From assembly GCF_030272615.1 (NCBI RefSeq), contig NC_081407.1:434158730-434222729 (forward strand): a stretch of 64,000 nucleotides of DNA. Reading direction: 5' to 3'. Positions 39,401 through 51,400 of this stretch are shown here, one piece after another. Made by a program: the position numbers and the translations under genes. This stretch comes from Cryptomeria japonica. Lineage: Eukaryota > Streptophyta > Pinopsida > Cupressales > Cupressaceae. Under the pieces are notes generated by a model that saw nothing but the letters and a program-made list of their open reading frames with translations, ran no database searches and had not been told where the DNA came from. Position 1 is the first letter of the stretch. Every line of letters starts with the position of its first letter.

Positions 39401-42400
39401 TATAGGCAAGGCTAGGGATATGTGAGCACACAAACATGACATGTGGCTCAATAAGAAACAAGGGTAGGTAGGAAATATGTGTGTGTGTAGGAAAAATAAT
39501 ATAATAGTCCACATGAGGTGGATCACCCACTAAATGTGGAGTGTAACAACAAGATCAACACCATAAAAGGTGGAATTTCTCCTACACACACTATCCCAAT
39601 GTGGCACAAACACCCAAGTGTCTCATACCCAAAATACTATGAGATGCATTTCCTAAGTAAACTTAAGTGTAATAATATCCAAGATGAATAATTATTTCCA
39701 CCAACACCCCCCTTTAAGTGCAACTTAGGGGAATGCACTTAAGTCTACAATGCAACTAAGCAATGCAAGATGGGTCCCGGCTACTAGGCCATGTTAGGTA
39801 CCCATGTACAAATGCAAATGCATGCAAACCAATGCAATGAAATCTCTCACAAAGTGGGGAAAGAGAGAAAAACCCAATGGGAAAAAACCCTCCCCCAAAA
39901 GAGAGATGAAAAACATACAAGAGAACTCTCATAGAAGAATGTGAAGGACAAAACCCCATGTGAGGAAAAAGTCCCCCCCATATGAAAGAAGAAGAGAAGC
40001 TAGGAAGCCCCCCCTCAATGTGGAATCTGCACCAATGATAGAAGCTCGATGTATGAAGAAACTACTCCACGAACGTCGAACAACATTCCTCCCCTTAGGA
40101 AGAAACAAAACCAAAGGTGTATCCATGAAGTCTCCCCAATCATGAAGGGAAGATGTATGAAAAAAACTCATGATGAATGGAATCTCTGAAAACTGCTCAA
40201 GTGTCCCCATGTCGATGCTGAAAGATACCCCCTCCAAAGGTGGTAAACTATGCCACACTGCTGAAAAAGGCACTCCAAGATCTAGTGGAGATGGATGTAG
40301 AACATGTCCCAAAGACTCACATGTCTCCTCGAAAAATAAAGAGACCTCCTCCAACTGCTGTACATAAGTATCCACAATCATGTCAACCTCGAAAGAATGA
40401 TCATGTAGAGAATGAACAAGAGGGTCAGAGTGTGCCCTCGCAACAATCGAAGAAGGATCACCTTCATCAAAGACAAGATGAATGTCATCAATGATGTCTC
40501 CCAAATCTGCAATGTAGGATTCCATAAATAAACCTGCAATATCTATCAAGTAATCATCCCATGAATCTGAAGCTGGAAGACAATGAATATCCTGCTGCAC
40601 TGAATCACATGAAAGCAAAACTGTCGCACTATCCGCATCATCAGGTGCAATAGGTGATGTGATATCAATATGAGGAGATGAAATACAAGACTCAAGAATG
40701 GGGTCACATGTGAGAATCCCCATGTTCAAGTATCCAAAGTTCTCAAAATCTGAACCATCACAAGAAATGTGATCATCATGCGTAGAATCATCAAATGTGA
40801 AATCATCATCATCAACAAAATCTGAAAAGGAGTATAACCGAGATGCATGATCAACCACCCCAATCGCAATGATAGCTCTAGTCTCCAAGTCTCTAATAAA
40901 AACTGAGTCAGGTGTGAACTCCACAACTCTCTTAGTTGCGCCATGTGTGATTTGATAAATAGAAAGGAGATTGTTTGTCAAGTGGGGTACACACAATACA
41001 TCATTGAAGGAGTTATCCCCAATGTCAATAGATCCTTTCCCAATCACATCCATTTATGTATGATTGCCCATCAAAATCTATGGCATGGTGCAAGGCTCAA
41101 ATGTAGAGAACATAGACTGCGAAGATGCCATATGATGAGAAGCCCCTGAATCTAGAAGCCATCTCTCTGAATTATGACTGATAGTAGCACATAGAGCTTT
41201 TCCTTTTCTTGTTCCAAAAGAGTGAGTCTTCCCACTTGTAGAAGCCATGAATGCTTGCCCTTTTTCCTTTTGAATGTGAGGAAGTGGAAGTTGATGAATC
41301 ATCCTTCTTGTAGACTTTAGGCAAATCAATGTTATGCTTTTTGATGATATGTGTGAGCTCATCAATCTTCTTAGAATGGCAACGATGCTCCTCATGACCA
41401 ATCTTTTTACAATAAGCACAAGTAGGTCTCTCCCTCTTTGGTGAATTATCTCTCTTGGAAGAGGATGTATCTCCTTGTTGTGGAGAAGATGGTGCTTTTT
41501 CTTTAGGCTTTGATTGCCATTTCTTCTTGTTTGAGTTGTCCTTTCCTTGATTTCCTTTATTCCCTTGATTTGCCACTAATGCTTGAAACTTAGAAGCCTT
41601 AAGAATGCCCATGCTTATCAACTTAGTTTGTTCCATCATCAACATTTCATTGAAAGCATCAAATGTAGGCATTTTGTAGCTTGAACCCATTGTCATCCTA
41701 TGGGTTTGGAAACTAGAAACAAATGTTGCATATTCTTGTGGAAGCTTGCCGATCAAGTTGAATATCAATTGAGTATCCTTCTTATCAATGCCACAATCTT
41801 TGAGTTGTGCCCTCAACTCATTTGCCTTAGTGACATAATCTTGTATAGTATCAAAGTTCTTGGGATCTAACATGGTGAGATCACTATCAATTTGATATCC
41901 CCTAATCTCATCAACTTGACCATACAAGTCTTGAAACTTTTGCCAAGCATCCTTGATTAGAGTACATTTCTCAATATGAAAAATGAGATCCTTTGATACA
42001 TACTTTCTTAAGGTACCAATTGCCATGATATTTTTAGTGAGCCAATCCAAGTGACCAAATGGATCAACCTTAGGATCACCGGGAGCAACAATAGTTCCAT
42101 CAATATAATGAGTGAGTCCTTTTTCCATAAGTTTACTCCATGCATCAATTTTCCAAGTAGCATAATTATGAGGAGTTAAGAGAGGAAACTTAGAAGAACC
42201 CATAGCAACAAAAAGGAAGGAACACAAGAGCACAAAAGCACAAGAGACACCCCCCAAATTCAATCAATCAAAGTACCCCCCCCCCAAAGTGATGATTTTG
42301 GCACTTTATACTTAGTGCGATTACAATGAGCCACTTGCAAAACAAGGCAAAGTGGACTTATGATGCAAATTTTACTTCTTCTCAAATGAGATACAAGAGA

Positions 42401-45400
42401 CTTCAATCAATAGTGCAATGAATCTAACTGAGATTCAAGCAAATATACAAGTACCAAGAGAGCCAAAAATGGCCAAAATCTGAAAGTACAATTTCTACTT
42501 ACAATGGCATCAATCTGATAGCATCATGTGAAAGTAGACGAAAAAATACGCACTTTCAAAAAAAACGGCACCTGAAAAGGAGGTCGTATGACCCTAAACG
42601 AAGCCTCTGAAGTTGCAAAAACTGGGATTACTCAAGTACAGTCACCAAAAACTGCATTTTCTGAAAAATCAGTGCATCAAAATCAAAAAAATTCTTCACC
42701 ACTGCAGAGAACACGAAATTCTAGCCCATTTCAAAAAAAATTGCTCGAAAAAAGGAGCAAAAATGAGCAAGTTATGGCCATTTGAAGTTGAACTGCAAAA
42801 TCAAAAATGCAAATGAGAGGGGCCTGTAAATTTTTTTAAATGATGACGTGGCGCTGACGTCAGCAAGTCATTGTGTTAAATTTGACGGCCATATGACCGT
42901 CGCAAAAACTTCACCTCTCTGCTGACTGGGCGTCCGTACTGTACGGACAGCTGACGTGGCAGGTGACTATGCAGGCCGTACCGTACGGATTTGCTGACTG
43001 GGCGGCTCTGCGTGGCAGATGACGTGGCGGATGACTCGGCTGCCGTACGGAGCTAACGTGTGTACGGGTTGTACCCGCGGGCCAATGGCCGCCTGCCACG
43101 GGGCGGACGCGGGTCCTCCGGTCTGGGTGGTCGTTGGCGAAGCGGGAGAGACCGGCGGGCCCAAGCTCTGCCAGAGGCGGTAGAGACTAGCGCGGAGAAG
43201 GCAACGGCGGCAGCAACGAGCGGCGAGGACGAGACAGCCGGCGGCTGCGGGGGAGCTGAGGTGCCAAAGGAAGTCGTCGGGCAGTGCTGCTGTGGGCGGC
43301 AGTGGCGGGTCTCAACGACGACGGGACCGGTGCTGCAGGCGGCGTGCAGGTAAGTCGGCCGGCGAGAGGGAACCAGGACGGCCGACGGGAGGGAGCACGG
43401 CGGCGACGCGGCATTCGGAGCGGCCGGACATTCTGCGAGTACGGGCGGCGCTGCAGACCTGCAACACGCGGAACTGCAGGGGGGGTCTGCGGACCCCCAA
43501 AAAAGCACCTTTTTTTTATTTTTTTTTCAAAAAATTAATAAAAAATTTGGAAAACCGTACAATAATAGCAAAATTGGCGAAAAAAATTTTCTCACCAAAA
43601 TAGGCCGACTTTATAACCAAAATTCATGGAAACGGCCTTTTGGACGCAATGGTGGGGTCGGATCTGGTCTAGGACGCCTCCAAAAGATGCTGCTCCTCAG
43701 ATCTGCCTCTTGACGTCGCAATAATGCCTCTTCAAGACGAATCAATGAAGCCCCAATGGCTCTGATACCATGTGAGATTTTGCCAAGATCAAGAGCTCAA
43801 TGAAATGTGCAAAATAGAGACACAATATAGGACAAAAATAAACTGTATTCTCATCAATAGAAAATGATCAATAATATCAATTACATACAATGTAGATGAG
43901 CTTGCTTATATAGGCAAGGCTAGGGATATGTGAGCACACAAACATGACATGTGGCTCAATAAGAAACAAGGGTAGGTAGGAAATATGTGTGTGTGTAGGA
44001 GAAATAATATAATAGTCCACATGAGGTGGATCACCCACTGAATGTGGAGTGTAACAACAAGATCAACACCATAAAAGGTGGAATTTCTCCTACACACACT
44101 AACCCAATGTGGCACAAACACCCAAGTGTCTCATACCCAAACTACTATGAGATGCATTTCCTAAGTAAACTTAAGTAAGTGTAATAATATCCAAGATGAA
44201 TAATTATTTACACCAACACAAACAAATGATGCTAAAGGTGAAAGAAAAATAGTAGCTCGAACGCTATTACATGTTCCATAAAGGATTTAGAAGAAGTTCA
44301 AGAAAGTGGCATATGTACTAGACAGCCCAAACAAAAGGAGAATCCATGATGTCTTTTATTTGTCATGTTTCAAGAAGGTGTAAGTGTCCATGGTACTACC
44401 AATCCATAAACTTGGTTATACATACTATAATCAACATACAAATCTAAATAAAGGAAATTAACATTTTGGACTTTGGCAATCAAATACATCGAACCTAGAA
44501 GGAAAACTATGTGCAATGACCATCACAAAAGAAGACACAATGATTTTACATTGGGCAACCCAATTTCAAGCATCATTGATTGTGCAGGCATCCATGTAGA
44601 TCTAGAGAAAATCAAGGTAATTAAAGACTACCCATTTCTACATAACATCACTAATGCATCTTTCTCAAATTCGTAAATTTCTACTGAAAGTTTGTCCTTA
44701 GATTCTTGCACATCTCTTGGCTGCTATATCAAATCATGTGCACCTAGGTAACATTTGCCTAGATACCTACAAAATAGTGTGCCTTCAATGAGCTCAATTT
44801 GGACAGCTCCACGTTTAGTTTCCACTACTTGTCGAAGAAGTCATGGGGGTCATCACTTCTCAAGAAAGAGCGAATGAACATAGTGCAACCATGCAAGTCT
44901 TAGAGAACCTTATGTGTGCCTCGACAAAACTCTACACTAGACGACAAAATCCAATAGCATCACAAAGACTTGCACACAAGTCACTACATTACACACCACC
45001 ATGTATGTCTCAACACACCTACACTGGCCATTTAGCAATCCTACAAATATGGCATCCAAATAAGGCTTCTTCTTCATAGCATGGTATTAGAACACCAACC
45101 ATTGCCAAACACAATTGTCAAGTGGTTTTACGTAATCAAATACCTGAATATTCTAGGAAAACTATTTTGATGTGCTTGCCCCTTTCTAGTTGTAAGAATT
45201 CTCCTAAACTTGCTATTTGCAACACCCAAGTGTACCCTATTCATTTATGCTTGATATAGGTGGCACTTATTTGCTATACATCTTCTGCTCTCTTTAATTG
45301 TATATTGAAAAATAATTGAATGAATGATTCAACAATCGAATAAATTAATTGAACGATATACAAACGTATATATAGAGGTTACAAGACGATGTTCTATAAA

Positions 45401-48400
45401 AAGAACAGATAGTTAAAGTAAAAGACTAAAAAGCTAAACACTAAATAAAGCTTAAAAGTAAATTAAATAAAAGCCAACTATGCGTCTTTAATAAAGAAGC
45501 AATAGTTTACAATTAACGAGCTAAAAAATAAAAAGCTAAATGACCATTAAACAAGAAACTAAATATAGGTGACTAAAATATAATTAAATATTCTAATACC
45601 CTCCCTTAATGGTCATTCTATCTATCACACCAAGCTACCCTCTAAATTTGAGAAACTTTGTCAGGCTCAAAGACTTGGTGAGGATATCTACAGTCTGATC
45701 TTCTATAGGAATGTACTGCAGTATCACTAATCCATCTTCAACATGCTAGCAGATGAAATGACAATGAAGATCCACACGCTTTGTCCGCTCATGGAAGACT
45801 GGATTTTTGGCTAAATTCAAAACCCCTTGATTATCACAAAACAAGGGAGTAGGTCCTGGTTGAGACATTTGCATGTCTGCAAGCATCCTACGTAGCCAAA
45901 TTGCCTCACATGTTGCCTTAACAGTTCCCCGATACTCTGCTTCAGTCAAGGAAAGAGCTATTGCATGTTGTTTCTTGCTGGTCCATGTGACTGCACCTAT
46001 ACCCAAGCTGAAAACATACCCAGAGGTTGACTTTCCGTCATCAACACAACCTGTCCGATCTAAGTCTATGAAACCAACCAGCCTAGGATCTTTGCTTCTG
46101 CGGTACAAAATGCCAAAATCAGGAGTGCCCTTCACATATCTAAGCACACGCTTTGCTGCAACCCAATGTTCAACTTTTGGGGCTGACATGAAGCAAGAAA
46201 TATAGCTCGCAACATAACTGATGTCAGGTCTAGTGGCGGTGAGATAGATGAGGCTGCCCACTAGTTGCCTGAATGAAGACTCATCCATTACAAGTGAATC
46301 TGATTTGGTTGATAATTTCAGCCCTATCTTCATAGGTGTAGATGCAAGTTTGCAATCTTGCATTCGAAACTTATCCAGTAGGCTCTTGGCATACTTTGAC
46401 TGAGAAATGAATATGTGGCTATCAGTTTGCCAAACCTCTACACCGAGTCAATAATGGAGAAGTCCCAAATCTATCATATCAAAATGCTTACACAAATTAT
46501 GTTTGACCTGCATGATCAAATATGTTGCACTACTAGTAATGATGAGATCATCAACATAGACTACTAGACATAGAATATCATCACTAGTATGTTTGACATA
46601 CAAATTGGGATTTGAAGGACTCCTCTGAAAGCCTTGATCAATCAAGTACTTATCAATTTTTATGTATCATGCACGAGGAGCCTGTCTGAGGCCATAGAGT
46701 TCTTTAACTAGTCTACATACCTGGTGTTCCTTACCGGAAACCTTGAAACCGGGAGGCTGTGTCATGTAGACTTCTTCCTGCAAATCACCATTGAGAAAGC
46801 CACTCTTGACATCCATTTGATGGACTTTCCATCCAAACTGAGTTGAGAGAGCGAGGACAAGCCGAATGGTACTCATCTTGGTTGTGGGAGCAAATGTCTC
46901 CTCATAGTCAATGCCCTCCTTCTGTGAAAACCCTTTTGCTACTAATCGAGCCTTGTACTTATCAAGAGTTCCATCAGCTTTATACTTGACTTTAAACACC
47001 CACTTGCAAACAATGGGCTTCTTCCCTGGAGGAAGATCTGATAATACCAAAGTGTTGTTTTTCAGAAGACCATGTTGCTCAGCTACCATAGCCTTTTCCC
47101 ACTCAGGTACACCTTTAGCCTTATATATGTATGAGGCTCATAAATACTATGAATGTTGGCCATAAGAGCAAATTAACAATGTTTTGCTTGCTCTTGCCTC
47201 TAGCTGATCTACCCTCAATGAGCTCTTCATCATGAAGATCATCAATGGTCTTGGCCCACCACTTAGGCCAGAGGGAGAAGTACCAACATTTGCTGCAAGA
47301 TAAAGAAGATTACCTGGAATATCTGGAGCAAGGTCCTCTGGATGTGGATCTAGAAGGTCCTAAGGAAAGTCGGGTGGTGCACTGTCATGCTTACGACACC
47401 CCACAACTGTAGAGTCAACTGAATCCCTCCCATCAGGTGGAGCTAAGGGGAAGCGAACACCCGCACTTGCAACCTTTGGAGGCTGATCCTCAATGCTCAA
47501 ATCAGGAGAGGGAGGCTAAAAAGGCCCTCTTTCTTCATCAAATACTACATCTCAACTGAATATGAGGCTATTAGTGTCTATATGAATCAGTCGATATGCC
47601 TTGTGGTTGTCACTATAGCCCGTGAACATCAATTTTTTACTCTTAGGATCCAGTTTGGTGCACTTGGCATCTAGAATCCAAACATAAGCTGTAGAGCCAA
47701 AAACTTTCAAATGACTAATTTTGGGATTCCTGCCAAACCAAGCTTCCTCTAGAGTCATTTTCTTAATGGCCTTTGTAGGAGACCGGTTCAAAAGGTAGAG
47801 TACAGTGAAGACCACTTCCGCCCAAAAGTGTTTTGGAACATTTTTATGCTCCAACATAGACCGAGCCATCTCACTGACTGTACGGTTCCTGCGCTCAACA
47901 ACATCGTTCTGCTGAGGGGTGTAAGGTGTGGTAAGCTGATTCTTAATGCCATGTAATGCACAAAAGCTGGTCAACTTTGTAGAACAAAATTCCCCTCCTT
48001 TGTCGAACCAAAGAGTGATTATCTGACAACCAGACTCTTTTTCCACTAAGGTCTTAAACTTCTGAAACATGGTGAACACCTCTGATTTCTGCTTAAGAAA
48101 ATAAACCCACATGCGTCTGCTGAAATCATCAACAAATAATAGAAAATACCTGCATCCAGTCACTGATGGAGTGTTCATGGGACCACAGATATCCGCATGA
48201 ACGAGCTGCAAGACCTTGGATGCTCTCCAAGCATCTCCATCTGAAAACGGAGTCCTATGCTGCTTGACACACTACGCAAACTCCATGATTCTGAGTTTGA
48301 ATGGTAGGTAATCCTACAACTAGATCCTCTCAAACCAACTGAGAGAGATAGTGGACATTCAAGTGTCCATATCGCTGATGCCAAAGAGTGCTGATGGAAG

Positions 48401-51400
48401 TACTCCTAGCTGCCATGGCGAGCTCTTGAGAACTAGTAGAATCAACAAGTCTATAAAGACCTTGATCCTCAATGCCAACTGCAACCGTAGTGCAACTCTC
48501 CCTGTCAATAATGTTGCACTTGTGCAACCCAAAAATGACATCCAGTTGTGGTGAATGCTACATAATCTGACTAACTAACAATAGATCGAACTTCATACCA
48601 AGTACAAAGTATACATTGAGGAATATCAAATCCTTCCCACCAGGTGAAATATGAGCGTTGCCCTTGCCAACAATAGTATGCTCTTTGCCTCCACCAAAGA
48701 TCAGTGAAAGGCATGTACTCTGTAAACCGATCCCGATGATCTGTGAAATGTCAAGAGGCTCTAGAGTCAATGTACCAGGCTGATGATTGAATATCATCAG
48801 ATGAGGTTTGGGCCATGAACGCATAGAAGGCAGATTCCTTCTTATCAGGATGCGTGGTAGAATTGGCTTTCTGCTTAGACCCTCCCTATTTGGATTGCTA
48901 GGATGCTATCAATTTCTTGCAATCTTTCACCAAATGGCCATATATATGACAATAGAAACATTGTAAGCTCTTCTTCGAAGACTGGTGAGTTTGACCTTGA
49001 CCTTGTCCTTTCTGCTGGAAGGACTAAGCTTTACCCTTGTTCTTATGCGAAGCTAAGGCTATGAAAGCCTGTTCAGTGGATGAACTAGCGCCGCTTCCAT
49101 CGATCCTGTTGTAGAAGCTTGTTGCAGAGATCAAGAAACTTCAGATCGACACTAGTAGAGGAGATATTGAGCATATCAATGAAGTGCTCGTAGGATCTGG
49201 GAAGGCTTTTTAGCATGATGACTACCATATCCTCTTCCACCATGGTTCAGCCTATAGCTTCCAATTGGTCACAGATGTCCTTGATCTTCATAACATGTGC
49301 CTGGATAGATGACTTCTCATCCATCATGATAGAAAACAGCATATTATTCAAAAAGAAAGTTTGGCTCTTGTCGGATGTTTCATGAAGATCCTTCAAGAGA
49401 TCTCAGATCTCTTTAGCTACTTTACCTGAAGGCACCTGAGGGAGTTGATCATCTGTGACTGAGAGTTTGATAAGCATGACAGCCTCTCACTTCTTCACAT
49501 CATGTTTGTCATGATCATCACCTAATGTTGTAGGACGAGATTCCTTGCCCAAAACAATCTGATCAAGGCAACGATACTCAAAAATGGTCAACATGCATTG
49601 TTTCCAGGTGTTGTACTTGCGGTCGTTGAACTTTTGACTATGTTCCGACATGGTGTTGATCAAAGATGCCATCACAGAAACCAAGGTTGAACGAAGTCAA
49701 CTGAGTGAAAGCAAGAGATAGAAGAATCTGATTTAAAAAATCAGAATAGAAGCAGCTGCAAAAAAAAAGAAACACCAGTGGAATTCTTGGCATGAATCCC
49801 AATGCACAAATTTCAAGGTTTGGGAGAAACCCATAAATTAAAATTTGCAAAAAAACTCAAAAAGTAATAATCTGCAAAAATAGGATTGATTTTTAAAAAA
49901 AAAATCAGTCAAAAAACACTGGCACAGATCCCGAGGTAGTTGTCTGAAAAAAAAAACGCAAAAGAAAAAATAAGTTGCAAAAAAAAAAATACTGATTTTA
50001 CCTCTTGAATTTTTTGTGCAAAAAAACAGAAAAAAAGGACAATTTTTTTAATAAAAAAACGTAAGAAAATAGGGTCAAAAACCCTAGATTCACGCACAAC
50101 CGTGACGAAGAAAATCTGGAAAAATTTCGACGGCTAGGGTTTTTAGTGGACAGCAGTCATTTTTTGCTTTCCTAGCCGCCAAAACTTTTCCAGATTTCAA
50201 ATCCAAAAAAAAAAATCGCGAATATTGTCTGCAGAAGGTCAAAAAAACCTAGGCGCAGGTCAAAAAGAATCTTAGCCGCGGAAATCACGACTCTGAAAAC
50301 CCTAGCTGGCGCAGATGAAACCCAGAGAAAAACGCAAAGAGAGTGCAGAATGAACTGGGCGATGCCGAAAAATCGCGAAAATCGCGGATGCCAAAAACGC
50401 AGCCAAAAATCTGAAAAGCGCACAAAAGAACAGACTGTCTCTCGTGCCGAATCTCAGACCTACATGATAAAAAACGTGAACCCTGCAAATCAAACCCTAT
50501 CCTTGATCCAATTCGCCCAGGATAAGAGAAAGAACCTGCTCGTTTTTTTTGTTTTTTTAAAAACAGATTAAAGAAAATCTCTTAAAAAAACTTCAAAAAT
50601 ATTTTCAATAAAAACTTTCGAAATTTTTAATTTCCATGCTCTAATACCATGAAAAATAATTGAATGAATGATTCAATAATCGGATAAATTAATAGAACGA
50701 TATACAAACATATATATAGCGGTTACAAGACGTCATTCTATAAAAAGAACAGATTGTTAAAGTTAAAGACTAAAAAGCTAAACGCTAAATAAAGCTTAAA
50801 GGTAAATTAAATAAAAGCTAACTATGCATCTTTAATAAAGAAGCAATAGTTTACAATTAACGAGCTAAAAAATAAAAAGCTAAATGACCTTTAAACAAGG
50901 AACTAAATATAGGTGACTAAAATATAATTAAATATTCTAATATATATGGGATTATTTTGTTTCATGTTTTCCTTCGGATAATCTATAGACTTATCTTTCA
51001 CTAAGATGGGATCATCAACCAACTGGGATCCAGATCTGCAAAACTCAAGAATGACATATTCATGAGAAACCATCTAAAGTTGCCATTGCTTTGAGGAATA
51101 TGCCAAGACAAGTATGGGTTCCACAGAGTTCTAAAAAAATAAGGATCCATTTCTTCTCAAATTCACTAAGTTGTATGTAATGTCCCCATTTTAAAATAGG
51201 ATTTAATAATAAATGCTAATAATAAAATTAAAATATAACAGAATAAAAATTAATTAAAATTAAAATAATTAAAATTTAGTTAAGTTTAATGAATGGTCAA
51301 AAGGCATGAAATGAAAAGTTGTGACTCCCTCAAACATGAGATATAAAAGGGAGAAGAGAACTTCATTTGAAGGGGGAGATATGGAGAAAGGAAGAAAGAA

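Larger units (their letters stand above)
39263..44218 (-). mobile_element. Non-autonomous Copia LTR retrotransposon, 4956 bp
   Basis: LTRs lie at 39263-39706 (3' LTR, 444 bp) and 43771-44218 (5' LTR, 448 bp). They have TG...CA ends and an exact 5-bp target duplication CAAAC (39258-39262 and 44219-44223). By eye they differ at 7 sites plus a 4-bp indel, about 1.6 percent, so insertion was recent for this window. The primer site (43753-43770) and polypurine tract (39707-39715) sit exactly at the inner LTR borders. Inside are a GC-rich leader, gag, protease and a long acidic ORF. Integrase, reverse transcriptase and RNase H are absent. It must borrow these enzymes from a related element. Confidence 0.95.
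45306..50942 (-). mobile_element. Full-length Copia LTR retrotransposon, 5637 bp
   Basis: LTRs of exactly 293 bp lie at 45306-45598 (3') and 50650-50942 (5'). The target duplication is TATAT (45301-45305 and 50943-50947). Primer site 50634-50649 and polypurine tract 45599-45607 abut the LTRs. By eye the LTRs differ at about 16 sites, 5.5 percent, so it is older than the element at 39263. On the minus strand both LTRs start TATTAG rather than TG and end CA. Gag, protease, integrase, reverse transcriptase and RNase H remnants occur in the Copia order, with stops and frame changes. It lies in MRG sense. Confidence 0.93.

Noticed and set aside
40943-41149. Plus-strand frames across the acidic ORF and gag of the Copia element
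   Set aside because: They are shadows of the minus-strand coding region with no features of their own.
43053-43508. Minus-strand open frame of 151 codons (and overlapping plus-strand frames) in the GC-rich leader
   Set aside because: The Pro/Ala/Arg/Ser-rich products appear in several frames on both strands at once, as expected from high GC with few stops. No domain was recognised.
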